A stretch of DNA of 64,000 bases from Pasteurella canis (GCF_900454865.1 NZ_UGTV01000015.1:248001-312000), one strand, 5' to 3'. Positions 18,548-27,571 are shown, numbered from the stretch's first letter. Notes: generated by a model not told the origin, from the letters alone. Program-made: numbers and translations.

Positions 18548-19009
18548 TTAAATAAACTTCAACCATTTTATGGCTGAAAATTTTCTCTGTAAGAGAGAAT
18601 CTAAAGAGAGCATCCCTGCTCCTTGTGTAAGTAATGGTAGTAATGCCACTAAATAAATTAATGCCATTTTGTAGCCATTATTACACACGTTATAACCTGC
18701 ATCTGCATGTACGGTATACCATGCAACGACAGTTAAAATTGCTAAACTTAAAGCGCTAAAACGCGTTGATAACCCTAGAATAAGCAAAACTGGCAATAAC
18801 AATTCTGCTCCCATGGCTAACAACCAACTTAAATCTGCAGGGAGTAAATTGAATGGGAATGGAAAACTGTCTTGTACTTCCATAAACCAATTTTCTCCAT
18901 TCAACTTTTCCATACCCGATTCAAAAAACTCCCAAGCAAGAAATAAGCGTAAACCTAATAAGCCAATCCCTGTGCTTATATCCTGAAAATAACATCTCTG
19001 TTTGTCCAT
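18548..19009 (-). CDS. DoxX-family membrane protein of the hvf operon
   Basis: A 153-residue inner-membrane protein with four hydrophobic helices (about residues 13-30, 60-80, 84-102 and 112-130). DoxX signatures are visible: 'GLLGLRLFLAWEFFESGMEKL' and 'ELLLPVLLILGLSTRFSALSLAIL'. It is the first gene of the operon, 45 bases before hvfA, and two ECF-like promoters lie just upstream. DoxX proteins are frequent companions of DUF692/DUF2063 precursor-peptide clusters. Their molecular task is unsettled: they may handle quinones, thiols or peptide export. Two cysteines (C6 and C107) are present. Confidence 0.82.
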   Translation of the reverse strand: MDKQRCYFQDISTGIGLLGLRLFLAWEFFESGMEKLNGENWFMEVQDSFPFPFNLLPADLSWLLAMGAELLLPVLLILGLSTRFSALSLAILTVVAWYTVHADAGYNVCNNGYKMALIYLVALLPLLTQGAGMLSLDSLLQRKFSAIKWLKFI

Positions 19010-19037
19010 TTTGTCCTCATAAATCCATTTGCGTTAA

Positions 19038-19067
19038 ATTAGTCGAATGAAAAAGATTTTTCTTACA
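19038..19067 (-). promoter_or_regulatory. Proximal ECF-sigma promoter of the hvf operon (candidate)
   Basis: On the minus strand TGTAAGAAAAA, 11 bases, then CGACTAAT. Read as an ECF promoter this is GTAAG-N16-CGAC, a spacing and a CGAC -10 core typical of several ECF groups. It ends 28 bases before the doxX start codon. The same element recurs 72 bases upstream with identical halves and spacer length. Confidence 0.65.
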
Positions 19068-19109
19068 AACTTTTTTAATTTTTCTGATGGAATTTCCTTA
19101 TTCTGGAGT

Positions 19110-19139
19110 ATTAGTCGAGATGCTCATCTTTTTCTTACA
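19110..19139 (-). promoter_or_regulatory. Distal ECF-sigma promoter of the hvf operon (candidate)
   Basis: Second copy of the element: TGTAAGAAAAA, 11 unrelated bases, CGACTAAT on the minus strand. The spacer differs completely from the proximal copy while both outer blocks are identical, which points to selection on the blocks and on their distance. Confidence 0.62.
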
Positions 19140-19359
19140 GATTTTTTTAATTTTTTATATCGAGAATGTGTACAAGTTTGACTCAGTACGGTTAATTGGG
19201 GGGGAAGACTCTGTTATAGTGCTAGGCATACTACAAAGAGTACTTTATGATTTTATTAAGTATTTCTTCAGTTTTATTTGTTATGCTTTGTATTAGATTG
19301 AGATATTTGTGTCTACTTTGTGTACAATTAAATAATGCTCTAAAAGTGCGGTGTAAAAT

Positions 19360-20031
19360 ATGCGAATTTTATTAATAGAAGATGATACTTTGATTGGTAA
19401 TGGGCTTCAGATTGGTTTAACTAAATCAGGTTTCACAGTTGACTGGTTTAAAGATGGTAAAATGGGCGTAGAGGCTGTGAAAACAGCTCCTTATGATGCG
19501 GTTGTACTTGATTTGACGTTACCTAAAATGGATGGACTAGATATTTTGCAAAGTTGGCGTAGAGAAAAATACGATGTGCCTGTATTAATTTTGACTGCTC
19601 GTGATACTCTAGATGAGCGTATTACAGGTTTACAGCGTGGGGCGGATGATTATTTGTGCAAGCCTTTTGCTTTGGCTGAGGTAGTTGCGCGTTTACAAGC
19701 TTTAATTCGTCGTCGTTATGGACAAACTAACCCTGTGATTGAACACAGTTTAGTGAAATTTGATCCTAACCAACGTAAAGTATTTTTAAAAGATAAAGAA
19801 ATCTCACTGACAACTAGAGAATATAAGTTACTTGAGCTGTTTATGCTGAATAAAGAACGTGTTCTTGCTCGTACATTCATTGAAGAAAAATTATATACAT
19901 GGGATGATGAAGTAAGCAGTAATGCATTGGAAGTTCATATCTATAATTTACGTCAAAAATTAGGTAAGCAATTCATTCGTACAGTACATGGTGTAGGATA
20001 TACATTGGGGAAAAATGATGAGGCTCGCTAA
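19360..20031 (+). CDS. qseB: Response regulator, QseB/FirR type (OmpR family)
   Basis: A 223-residue two-domain regulator: a receiver domain (1-115) with acidic pair 'EDD' (8-10), phospho-acceptor Asp51 in '[12 protein letters not shown]', Thr79 in 'LILTARD' and Lys101 in '[11 protein letters not shown]'; and an OmpR-type winged helix (about 125-220, '[14 protein letters not shown]', '[11 protein letters not shown]', '[12 protein letters not shown]'). It pairs with the histidine kinase whose start overlaps its end. The H. influenzae counterpart (FirR) responds to ferrous iron and some other metals. Here the genes sit divergent from the hvf metal-peptide operon. An uptake signal overlaps the leader. 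Confidence 0.88.
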   Translation: MRILLIEDDTLIGNGLQIGLTKSGFTVDWFKDGKMGVEAVKTAPYDAVVLDLTLPKMDGLDILQSWRREKYDVPVLILTARDTLDERITGLQRGADDYLCKPFALAEVVARLQALIRRRYGQTNPVIEHSLVKFDPNQRKVFLKDKEISLTTREYKLLELFMLNKERVLARTFIEEKLYTWDDEVSSNALEVHIYNLRQKLGKQFIRTVHGVGYTLGKNDEAR

Positions 20032-21415
20032 TCACTGGAAAAAAAGAGTGGTCTCAAATAAAAGCTTACGCTTTCGTTTAACTCTTGTGTTGTCATTAAC
20101 CGCATTGACGATTTGGCTAATTTCTACAGCAGTGGCTTGGTTTCAAGTTCGTCATGAAGTGAATGAGGTTTTTGATGCACAGCAAGTGTTATTTGCACAG
20201 CGTCTAGCTTCATCAAATTTACGTAATATCTTAGTTGATAATAAATCATCAAAATATCAACATACAAAATTTAAAAAAGGCGGATTTGATGATGATGCGC
20301 TTGGTTTTGCGATCTTTACACAAGATGGAAACATCTTATTGAGTGATGGTCATAATGGTGATAATTTCATTTTTACATCTAAAAAAGGTTTTTCCATCAG
20401 CCATATTTTAGGGGATGATGATAAATGGCGCATCTTTTGGTTACCAGTTAATAATGGACGTTTAGTGATTGCGGTAGGTCAAGAGCTTGATTATCGTAAT
20501 GACTTAATTAATAAGATGGTTTTTAGCCAAATGTGGATTTGGTTTGCAAGTTTGCCTCTCTTGTTAGGAATTATTGTTTGGGTCGTCACTCGTGAGCTAC
20601 AAAGTGTAAAGCGAGTTAGTGAACAACTCGAACAACGTAGTCCAGATGATAATACATTAATTACAACAGCTCATTTACCAAAAGAAATTTTACCTTTAGT
20701 ACAGAATTTGAACCAATTTTTTGAGCGTACTGCGACAATGTTATTGCGTGAACGACAATTTACTTCTGATGCCGCACATGAATTAAGAAGCCCTTTGGCT
20801 GCCTTACGGATTCAAACTGAAGTAGCGCAGATGGTTGGGGATGATGCAGCATTGCGGCAAGAGGCACTAGAGAATCTGACTAAAGGTATTGATCGTGCAA
20901 GTCAGCTGATTGATCAGCTACTCACACTTTCTCGTTTAGATAGTCTAAATGAGTTAGAAAATGTTGAAAATATAGATTGGCAGGCATTAATAACCTCATT
21001 GATAGGAGAGCGGTATTTTGCTGCACAAAAACGTCAAATTGACTTACAATTTGAACTTATGTCTAAGCCTGACCCTACGCAAGGACAGCCCCTATTATTA
21101 TCTTTGATGTTGCGTAATTTGATCGATAATGCCATTAAATATTGTCCAAATGGCAGTACAGTTAAAGTGATTTTACAACGAGAGAACTTATTAGTTGAGG
21201 ATAATGGAGAAGGCGTCAAAGAAACTGACTTAGCGAAATTAGGGCAGCGCTTTTATCGCCCAGCAGGACAAAATGAAAAAGGGAGTGGACTGGGGCTCTC
21301 TATTGTATATCGTATTGCTGCATTACACCATTATCAGGTTCGTTTAGAAAATGTGAAAAATATTCAAGGAGATATTACTGGATTTAGGGCCTTAATTTTA
21401 TTCAAAAAAGTTTAA
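20015..21415 (+). CDS. qseC: Sensor histidine kinase, QseC/FirS type
   Basis: A 466-residue inner-membrane kinase with two transmembrane helices (about residues 21-44 and 166-190) and a periplasmic sensor between them. Next come a HAMP-like linker, the DHp domain with phosphorylated His in '[14 protein letters not shown]', and an ATPase domain with '[14 protein letters not shown]' (N box), 'VEDNGEGV' (G1) and '[13 protein letters not shown]' (G2). The ATG overlaps qseB by 17 bases (an alternative ATG is the next codon), so the two are translated together. QseC proteins are described as sensing catecholamines or iron; the signal here is not determined. The periplasmic loop contains a run of Asp/Gly/His residues that might bind metal. 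Confidence 0.88.
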   Translation: MMRLANHWKKRVVSNKSLRFRLTLVLSLTALTIWLISTAVAWFQVRHEVNEVFDAQQVLFAQRLASSNLRNILVDNKSSKYQHTKFKKGGFDDDALGFAIFTQDGNILLSDGHNGDNFIFTSKKGFSISHILGDDDKWRIFWLPVNNGRLVIAVGQELDYRNDLINKMVFSQMWIWFASLPLLLGIIVWVVTRELQSVKRVSEQLEQRSPDDNTLITTAHLPKEILPLVQNLNQFFERTATMLLRERQFTSDAAHELRSPLAALRIQTEVAQMVGDDAALRQEALENLTKGIDRASQLIDQLLTLSRLDSLNELENVENIDWQALITSLIGERYFAAQKRQIDLQFELMSKPDPTQGQPLLLSLMLRNLIDNAIKYCPNGSTVKVILQRENLLVEDNGEGVKETDLAKLGQRFYRPAGQNEKGSGLGLSIVYRIAALHHYQVRLENVKNIQGDITGFRALILFKKV

Positions 21416-21507
21416 AGAGAATGATTGTTTAGTTTTTATTACCAATTATCATCAATAGGCTTTTTTATTGACTTTTATTCACTTATTAATTAAAGAGGAA
21501 ATGTATA

Positions 21508-21717
21508 ATGAAAATCAGTGCGAGAAACCAATTTAAAGGTAAAGTTGTTAGCTTAGAAAAAGGAGCAGTAAATGCTGTCGTGAGTATTGATATTGGTGCA
21601 GGTAATATTATTACATCGACAATTTCTCTTGCTGCTGCACAAGAATTACAACTCGAGGTTGGTAAAGAGGCTTATGCAGTTATCAAAGCGACTTCTGTCA
21701 TGGTTGGTGTTGAATAA
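21508..21717 (+). CDS. mop: Molybdenum-pterin/molybdate-binding protein Mop
   Basis: A 69-residue single TOBE/Mop domain: 'SARNQFKGKVVSLEKGAVNAVVSIDIGAG' followed by 'LEVGKEAYAVIKATSVMVGVE'. Such free-standing 'molbindins' assemble as hexamers and store molybdate in the cytoplasm. An AAAGAGGAAA site precedes the ATG. It is a single gene 92 bases after qseC, with an imperfect hairpin and T-run after its end (21737-21768). Confidence 0.92.
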   Translation: MKISARNQFKGKVVSLEKGAVNAVVSIDIGAGNIITSTISLAAAQELQLEVGKEAYAVIKATSVMVGVE

Positions 21718-21778
21718 TAATCTACTAATATATAAAAAAGCCTTGTATATAGTGGCAAGACTTTTTAATTGTTATGAT

Positions 21779-22261
21779 TTAACCAAGGCGAGCATTCTTC
21801 ATTATCCGATCTTTTGTGACTTTCCATTCTCGTTCTTTGATGTCTTCGCGTTTATCATGTTGTTTTTTTCCTTTAGCTAAACCAATTTTTATTTTTGCCC
21901 AAGCGCCTTTCCAATAAAGAGAAAGTGCAACGATAGTATAGCCATCTCGATTTGCCTTACCAAATAAGGAGGCTAATTCTTTTTGATTTAGTAGTAGTTT
22001 GCGAGTTCGAGCTGGGTCACACACAATATGTGTAGAGGCAAGGCTTAATGGTTGAATAGTTGCACCAAATAAATAGGCTTCCCCATTTTTGAAAATAATA
22101 TAGCTGTCGCTGATATTCGCTTTACCAGCACGCATTGACTTGACTTCCCAGCCTTGTAATGAAAGTCCTGCTTCAATTTCGTCTTCAATAAAGTAGTCAT
22201 GTCTTGCACGTTTATTCAGTGCAATCGTATTTGACGCTACTTTGGCTTTTTTCTTTGTCAT
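21779..22261 (-). CDS. smpB: SsrA-binding protein SmpB
   Basis: The 160-residue tmRNA partner rescues stalled ribosomes in trans-translation. It shows the SmpB OB-fold with '[20 protein letters not shown]', '[20 protein letters not shown]', '[10 protein letters not shown]' and a basic C-terminal tail ('[16 protein letters not shown]'). The frame continues upstream to 22321, but the ATG at 22261 yields the usual M-T-K-K-K start. The ssrA (tmRNA) gene is not in this window. It converges on mop. Confidence 0.95.
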   Translation of the reverse strand: MTKKKAKVASNTIALNKRARHDYFIEDEIEAGLSLQGWEVKSMRAGKANISDSYIIFKNGEAYLFGATIQPLSLASTHIVCDPARTRKLLLNQKELASLFGKANRDGYTIVALSLYWKGAWAKIKIGLAKGKKQHDKREDIKEREWKVTKDRIMKNARLG

Positions 22262-22479
22262 GGTTATCCGCTTATTCAATATTAATTGGCAAATTCTACC
22301 TAAACTTTGTGTAGATAGCAAAATTAGATGGATTGATATAATATAACTAGCATTAATAAATAGATGTTACAAACCAGCAATACGTGTGGGTGTTCAAGTA
22401 TTAGCACACTTTATTTTGTATATAGCTTATTAAAGGTGCGGTATGTTTTGCAACATTTTGAAATAAAAAGGTAATAAAC

Positions 22480-23952
22480 ATGAAATATAAAGATTTACGT
22501 GATTTTTTGGATCTACTTGAGCAACGTGGCGAACTGAAACGTATCAAACAAGAAGTTGATCCCTACTTAGAAATGACGGAAATTTCTGACCGCACTTTAC
22601 GTGTGGGGGGACCTGCATTGTTATTTGAGAATCCAAAAGGGTTTGATATCCCTGTTTTATGTAATTTATTTGGTACCCCAAAACGTGTTGCAATGGGGAT
22701 GGGACAAGAGGATGTTACTGCATTACGTGATGTTGGTAAGTTACTCGCTTTTTTGAAAGAACCTGAACCACCAAAAGGGTTTAAGGATTTTTTGTCCAAT
22801 CTACCCCAGTTTAAACAAGTGTTGAATATGCCGACTAAAGTCTTAGGTAAAGCTGATTGTCAACAAGTTGTATTTAAAGGTGATGATGTCAATTTATATA
22901 GATTACCGATTATGCAATGTTGGAAAGATGATGTAGCACCTTTAGTTACATGGGGATTAACGATTACTAAAGGCCCACTGAAAAAACGGCAAAATTTAGG
23001 TATTTATCGGCAACAATTAATTGCTAAAAACAAATTAATCATGCGTTGGCTTTCTCACCGAGGAGGCGCATTAGATTTCCAAGAATGGAAAGAAATACGT
23101 CCAAATGAACCTTTCCCAGTATCTGTCGCATTAGGTGCCGATCCTGCCACAATTTTGGGAGCTGTAACGCCAGTACCTGATACTTTATCAGAATATGCCT
23201 TTGCTGGATTATTGCGTGGCACAAAAACATCAGTTGTAAAGTCAATTAGTAATGATTTGGAAGTACCTGCGAGCGCAGAAATTGTTTTAGAAGGTTATAT
23301 TGATCCAAATGAAACCGCTCTTGAAGGCCCCTATGGTGATCATACTGGCTATTATAATGAACAAGAATATTTCCCCGTCTTTACTGTTACTCATATTACG
23401 ATGCGTAAAAATCCAATTTATCATTCTACTTACACAGGGCGTCCACCTGATGAGCCAGCAGTTTTGGGAGAAGCACTAAACGAAGTGTTTATTCCTATTT
23501 TACAAAAACAATTTCCTGAAATCGTTGATTTTTACTTACCGCCTGAAGGGTGCTCTTATCGTTTAGCAGTCGTAACAATCAAGAAACAATATGCAGGGCA
23601 TGCGAAACGTGTAATGATGGGGGTTTGGTCGTTTTTAAGACAATTCATGTATACTAAATTTGTGATTGTCTGTGATGATGATGTCAATGCACGTGATTGG
23701 AAAGATGTGATTTGGGCAATTACAACGCGCTGTGATCCTGCTCGTGATTTGACATTAGTCGAAAATACACCGATTGATTACCTTGATTTTGCCTCTCCAG
23801 TGGCAGGGTTGGGTTCCAAAATGGGGATTGATGCAACAAATAAATGGGCTGGTGAAACACAACGAGAGTGGGGAGTTCCTATTAAGAAAGATCCTGAAGT
23901 GGTAAAACGTGTCGATCAAATTTGGGAAAGCTTGGGAATTTTATCTGATTAA
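22480..23952 (+). CDS. ubiD: 3-octaprenyl-4-hydroxybenzoate carboxy-lyase UbiD
   Basis: A 490-residue decarboxylase of ubiquinone synthesis that uses the prenylated-flavin cofactor made by UbiX. UbiD signatures: '[22 protein letters not shown]' start, '[20 protein letters not shown]' (cofactor/metal-binding region), '[19 protein letters not shown]', and '[17 protein letters not shown]'. The catalytic Arg-Glu-Glu triad region is covered by these blocks. The length is close to the E. coli enzyme (497). A GGTAATAA site precedes the ATG. A Hin uptake signal lies inside the gene (22589-22597, reverse). Confidence 0.95.
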   Translation: MKYKDLRDFLDLLEQRGELKRIKQEVDPYLEMTEISDRTLRVGGPALLFENPKGFDIPVLCNLFGTPKRVAMGMGQEDVTALRDVGKLLAFLKEPEPPKGFKDFLSNLPQFKQVLNMPTKVLGKADCQQVVFKGDDVNLYRLPIMQCWKDDVAPLVTWGLTITKGPLKKRQNLGIYRQQLIAKNKLIMRWLSHRGGALDFQEWKEIRPNEPFPVSVALGADPATILGAVTPVPDTLSEYAFAGLLRGTKTSVVKSISNDLEVPASAEIVLEGYIDPNETALEGPYGDHTGYYNEQEYFPVFTVTHITMRKNPIYHSTYTGRPPDEPAVLGEALNEVFIPILQKQFPEIVDFYLPPEGCSYRLAVVTIKKQYAGHAKRVMMGVWSFLRQFMYTKFVIVCDDDVNARDWKDVIWAITTRCDPARDLTLVENTPIDYLDFASPVAGLGSKMGIDATNKWAGETQREWGVPIKKDPEVVKRVDQIWESLGILSD

Positions 23953-23983
23953 TTAACATAATAGTGATGAAGTAATAGAAGAA

Positions 23984-24018
23984 AAAGCCTGTTAGATATT
24001 TAAAGTCTGACAGGCTTT
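23984..24018. terminator. Bidirectional terminator between ubiD and arcA
   Basis: A 13-bp stem (23984-23996 with 24006-24018; one G-T pair) containing AAAGCCTGT/ACAGGCTTT, with A/T-rich flanks on both sides (TATTTTA on plus, TTCTTC on minus). It separates convergent genes. Confidence 0.8.
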
Positions 24019-24038
24019 ATTTTACTTTTAGCTTCTAT

Positions 24039-24749
24039 TTACTCTAAATCACCACAAAAGCGATATCCTTCACCATGAATAGTAGTAATAATTTCAGGTG
24101 TATTTGGATGATCTTCAAAATGTTTTCGGATACGGCGAATAGTAACATCAACTGTACGATCTTGTGGCTTTAATTCACGTCCAGTCATTTTTTTCAGTAA
24201 TTCTTCACGTGTTTGAATTTTGCCAGGGTTTTCACAAAAATGTAACATTGCACGAAATTCACTACGAGGCAATTTATATTCTTCCCCTTCAGGGTTAATT
24301 AATGTGCGGCTATTGAGATCAAGTGTCCAACCATTGAAACGATATTGTTCAATTGTTTGTGTTACTTCTTTACTACTATCTGGCATAGTACGTTGTAGTA
24401 AATTCCTTGCACGAATTGTGAGTTCTCTAGGATTAAATGGTTTAGTGATATAGTCATCGGCACCAATTTCTAAACCGAGAATTTTATCAACTTCGTTATC
24501 GCGTCCAGTTAAGAACATTAATGCAGTATTTGTAGTTTCACGTAATTCACGAGCTAGCATTAAACCATTTTTACCTGGTAAGTTAATATCCATGATAACA
24601 AGATTAATGACTTTATTAGACAGAATACGGTGCATCTGTGCACCATCTGCCGCCTCAAATACTTCATAACCCTCAGCTTCAAAAATACTTTTTAATGTAT
24701 TTCTTGTGATTGCTTCGTCTTCAACAATTAAAATTTGTGGCGTTCCCAT
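24039..24749 (-). CDS. arcA: Aerobic respiration control response regulator ArcA
   Basis: A 236-residue OmpR-family regulator. Receiver domain with Glu/Asp pair 'VEDE', Asp54 in '[13 protein letters not shown]', and Lys in '[11 protein letters not shown]'; C-terminal winged helix with '[14 protein letters not shown]', '[22 protein letters not shown]' and '[11 protein letters not shown]'. ArcA is phosphorylated by ArcB under low oxygen and adjusts respiratory and TCA genes, acnB and other genes of this window among its likely targets. It is transcribed alone, divergent from dsbD. A CRP/FNR-like palindrome lies 136 bases upstream of its start. Confidence 0.95.
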   Translation of the reverse strand: MGTPQILIVEDEAITRNTLKSIFEAEGYEVFEAADGAQMHRILSNKVINLVIMDINLPGKNGLMLARELRETTNTALMFLTGRDNEVDKILGLEIGADDYITKPFNPRELTIRARNLLQRTMPDSSKEVTQTIEQYRFNGWTLDLNSRTLINPEGEEYKLPRSEFRAMLHFCENPGKIQTREELLKKMTGRELKPQDRTVDVTIRRIRKHFEDHPNTPEIITTIHGEGYRFCGDLE

Positions 24750-24884
24750 TTGTATTTCCTATTACAATTTTATAAAAGTGAATAATTTTGTTAGCAAGAT
24801 AAGCACAAAATTAACGTACTCATTGTATAGTTGCAACATAATTGTAACAATAGAAAAAATGAGTTTTGTTAAATTAGATAGTCA

Positions 24885-24906
24885 TTTTATGACCTAGATC
24901 ATAAAA
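24885..24906. promoter_or_regulatory. CRP/FNR-like palindrome upstream of arcA
   Basis: TTTTATGA (24885-24892), CCTAGA, TCATAAAA (24899-24906): a perfect 8-bp inverted repeat with a 6-base centre. It agrees with the CRP core TGTGA-N6-TCACA except for one base per half site. It overlaps the T-run of the orphan terminator next to it. Which regulator binds is not decided by the sequence. Confidence 0.4.
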
Positions 24907-24937
24907 AAATCCCTCAATAGAGTGAGAGTATTGAGGG
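24903..24937 (-). terminator. Orphan intrinsic terminator (minus strand)
   Basis: CCCTCAATA (24911-24919) and TATTGAGGG (24929-24937) form a perfect 9-bp stem with a 9-base loop. On the minus strand it is followed by ATTTTTTTAT; on the plus strand there is no T-run. It therefore ends a minus-strand transcript that starts within the 280 bases before dsbD. Confidence 0.7.
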
Positions 24938-25062
24938 AGTAAATAGAGCCGAATGCTCGTTTAAGTTACATACAAAATTGCGAATTACGTGATATTTTAT
25001 CGAGTATTTTCACTACTTTTGTCGTAAGAAAATAAGATTATTTTGAGAAACATCACTATAGA
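24903..25062 (-). ncRNA. Candidate small RNA between arcA and dsbD
   Basis: An intrinsic terminator on the minus strand (24911-24937, then a T-run) has no gene upstream of it on that strand. A possible promoter on the minus strand is TTGATC (25091-25096), 17 bases, TAGGAT (25068-25073), which would start a transcript near 25062 of about 160 nt. Both promoter boxes match the sigma-70 consensus at only four of six bases. No open reading frame is seen. The remaining part of this 470-base gap (24750-25220) holds the arcA and dsbD promoters. Confidence 0.35.
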
Positions 25063-25220
25063 ATGTTATCCTACAATAATTTTTTATCATGATCAAAACT
25101 TATTTTTATAAAAAAAATAAGTTGCTGAATTTTTTATCGTAATTAGCGGATAGTTTTCGACTTAAATCTTGCTTATGCTAGAATGCAGCTTATGACGTTT
25201 GTTTTAATCATGTATTTATT

Positions 25221-26942
25221 ATGAAAAAGATTTTTTCAATTTTGTTACTTTTATCAATTACTTTGATAGCAGAAGCGAGTTTTTTTAATAAAAAATCTCG
25301 TTTTTTAACAGTAGATCAAGCGTTTATTTTCTCTAGTATACAGCAACAAGATAAGATAGAGCTCAATTGGTTAATTGCAGAAGATTATTATTTATATAAA
25401 CAATTTTTTGACTTAAATGGCATCAATATAGATCTTGGAGAAGTAGAATTTCCTATTGCTGAAAAATATCATGATGATTTTTTTGGCGAAGTAGAGATTT
25501 ATCGTAATCAAGTTACTTTAACTATTCCTTTATCCCATTTTACTCAGCAGTCTTCACTAGAAGTCACTTTTCAAGGCTGTACTAAAGGGTTTTGTTATCC
25601 TCCAGAAACCAAAATACTTAATTTGAACTCTCCATCAAATGTACATATAAATGAGGACAAAGGGAGCCCAAGGAAAAGTCATATTCCTACATCAACGGAA
25701 CAAGATCGGCTGGCTGAGAGTTTATTTCATAGTAAATATGCCATGTTCTGGTTTTTTGTTTTGGGTTTAGGATTAGCATTTACTCCTTGTGTTCTACCTA
25801 TGCTCCCTTTATTGTCTGCAATAGTTATTGGGGGGCAAACTAGACCAAATACCTTGCGGGCATTAACATTGAGTATAGTTTATGTGCAAGGTATGGCTCT
25901 TACTTATACTTTACTCGGTTTGATTGTTGCTGCAATTGGGTTACCTTTTCAAGTTGCTCTGCAAAGTCCTTATGTACTTTTAACATTATCTCTTATTTTC
26001 GTACTATTAGCTTTATCAATGTTTGGCTTCTTTAATTTACAACTCCCAGTAAGTTGGCAAACGAAATTAACACAATATAGTCAACAGCAAAAGAGCGGTG
26101 CATTTAGTGGTGTTTTTGTTATGGGAATGATTGCTGGGTTAGTCGCTTCGCCTTGTACTTCTGCACCACTTTCTGGCGCGTTACTTTATGTTGCGCAAAG
26201 TGGTGATCTCTTTACGGGAGCTATCACATTGTATTTATTGGCATTAGGTATGGGAGTGCCATTAATTTTGATTACGGTATTTGGTAATAAAATTTTACCA
26301 AAATCAGGGAATTGGATGTTACATGTCAAACATGCTTTTGGTTTTGTTTTGCTCGCATTACCTGTCTTTTTAGTTTCTCGTGTTTTCCCAAATGTAGAAA
26401 ATCACTTATGGTTTATACTAGCCATAGGTTTCTGTTTGTGGATATTTTTCCACCTAAGAAATTATAAATGGGCATGGATAGCTGTTTTTATCATGTTAGT
26501 TTTTAGCACATTTTTTCCAAATCTTATTGGAATAGGATTTTTGAGTGGAAATGCTATCGAACAATTAGGACATCCTCAACGTATTGAATTTAAACAAATA
26601 AAAACATATGAGGAATTACAACAAGTTTTACGAACTAATCATAAAAGCCTAGCTATGCTAGATTTATATGCCGATTGGTGCGTGGCTTGTAAAGAATTTG
26701 AAAAATATACATTTCATGCGCCTGAAGTCATGTCTACATTTAATGATGTGTTGTTATTACAAATTGATATGACAAAAAATACATCAGAAAATAAAATGTT
26801 ATTAGATAAACTCAATATATTAGGATTACCCACCATTTTATTTTTTAATAGTGAAGGTAGTGAGATACCTCATTCACGTATTACAGGTTTTATGGAGGCT
26901 AGTATATTTAATGAGCATTTGACAGGGCTAAAAGATTATTAA
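25221..26942 (+). CDS. dsbD: Thiol:disulfide interchange protein DsbD
   Basis: A 573-residue inner-membrane electron shuttle from cytoplasmic thioredoxin to periplasmic DsbC, DsbG and cytochrome-c maturation. Domains in order: signal peptide (1-19); periplasmic immunoglobulin-like domain with the redox pair in 'GCTKGFCYPP' (about 133-139); eight-helix membrane core with 'TPCVLPMLPL' and 'SPCTSAPLSG' cysteines; and a C-terminal thioredoxin-like domain with 'DWCVACKE' (about 492-495). All six functional cysteines are present. It has its own upstream region, and a 140-bp gap separates it from the next gene. Confidence 0.95.
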   Translation: MKKIFSILLLLSITLIAEASFFNKKSRFLTVDQAFIFSSIQQQDKIELNWLIAEDYYLYKQFFDLNGINIDLGEVEFPIAEKYHDDFFGEVEIYRNQVTLTIPLSHFTQQSSLEVTFQGCTKGFCYPPETKILNLNSPSNVHINEDKGSPRKSHIPTSTEQDRLAESLFHSKYAMFWFFVLGLGLAFTPCVLPMLPLLSAIVIGGQTRPNTLRALTLSIVYVQGMALTYTLLGLIVAAIGLPFQVALQSPYVLLTLSLIFVLLALSMFGFFNLQLPVSWQTKLTQYSQQQKSGAFSGVFVMGMIAGLVASPCTSAPLSGALLYVAQSGDLFTGAITLYLLALGMGVPLILITVFGNKILPKSGNWMLHVKHAFGFVLLALPVFLVSRVFPNVENHLWFILAIGFCLWIFFHLRNYKWAWIAVFIMLVFSTFFPNLIGIGFLSGNAIEQLGHPQRIEFKQIKTYEELQQVLRTNHKSLAMLDLYADWCVACKEFEKYTFHAPEVMSTFNDVLLLQIDMTKNTSENKMLLDKLNILGLPTILFFNSEGSEIPHSRITGFMEASIFNEHLTGLKDY

Positions 26943-27082
26943 CTCTGAGTAGAATATTTTTTTCTTTTTTGATGGTTTTTTTCCTTTTTGTATATCGTTA
27001 TGATAGCACCAGTTTTTAGCGAGAGAGCCTCACTAGAAATTCTGATTATCTTAAATTTAATTATATTCATTAAGGAAAGCAC

Positions 27083-27475
27083 ATGATTTCATTAGAAAAA
27101 TATCGTCCACAAGTATTAGGTTTATTGCGTATTATTGCGGCTTACATGTTTTTATTACATGGTACAGATAAAGTTTTTGGTGTGCCAGCCGTTTTTGGTG
27201 CACAACCATTATTCTCATTATTTGGTATTGGTGGTGTCATTGAAATTATTGGTGGTGTGTTAATGATTTTAGGTCTGTTCACTCGTCCTGTTGCTTTTAT
27301 TCTTTCAGGTCAAATGGCAGTCGCTTATTTTTATGTTCATGCTTCTGTTTCTAATGTGTTATTACCAATTTTAAACCAAGGTGAATTGGCAGCACTGTAT
27401 TCATTAGTATTTTTATACTTTGTTGTTGCGGGTTCAGGCGCTTTTGCATTGGATAACAAAATTAGCAAAAAATAA
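27083..27475 (+). CDS. DoxX-family membrane protein
   Basis: A 130-residue protein with four hydrophobic helices (about residues 12-28, 48-68, 72-88 and 104-122). It matches the DoxX family of small bacterial membrane proteins ('GLLRIIAAYMFLLHGTDKVFG', 'GGVIEIIGGVLMILGLFTRP'). It is a second DoxX protein in the window, distinct from the one in the hvf operon and shorter. An AAGGAAAG site precedes the ATG and a strong terminator follows, so it is transcribed alone or with dsbD. Function unknown; links to redox or quinone metabolism are only suggested by family and by dsbD next door. Confidence 0.8.
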   Translation: MISLEKYRPQVLGLLRIIAAYMFLLHGTDKVFGVPAVFGAQPLFSLFGIGGVIEIIGGVLMILGLFTRPVAFILSGQMAVAYFYVHASVSNVLLPILNQGELAALYSLVFLYFVVAGSGAFALDNKISKK

Positions 27476-27495
27476 ATCATCTCACTTGTTGTTGG

Positions 27496-27527
27496 AAACC
27501 GCCTATTATATCTAGGCGGTTTTTTTA
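27496..27527 (+). terminator. Terminator after the DoxX gene
   Basis: AAACCGCCTA (27496-27505) pairs with TAGGCGGTTT (27513-27522) around a 7-base loop, followed by TTTT. It lies 21 bases after the stop. Confidence 0.9.
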
Positions 27528-27571
27528 TAAATATTTTAACTCGTGAATATAGATCATTTCTTATTAATTTT

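Larger units (their letters stand above)
19010..19359. other. Divergent regulatory gap between the hvf operon and qseB
   Basis: About 350 bases separating the hvf operon (minus) from the two-component system (plus). The hvf-proximal half carries two copies of a 30-bp ECF-like element followed by a shared T-rich tail. The other half leads into qseB, with an uptake signal (19344-19352) overlapping its leader. A 69-codon frame at 19087-19296 runs through both promoter copies and is not credible as a gene. Confidence 0.6.

Noticed and set aside
19087..19296. A 69-codon plus-strand frame between the hvf operon and qseB
   Set aside because: It runs across both ECF promoter copies, has no ribosome site and is a hydrophobic translation of T-rich DNA.
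25060..25100. Possible Fur box near the candidate small-RNA promoter
   Set aside because: Only about 8 of 19 positions match the Fur consensus; AT-rich DNA gives such matches by chance.
25139..25165. GTAAT...CGACTTAA upstream of dsbD as another ECF site
   Set aside because: The spacing is 14 rather than 16 bases and the first block lacks the conserved GAAAAA, so it does not match the hvf elements.
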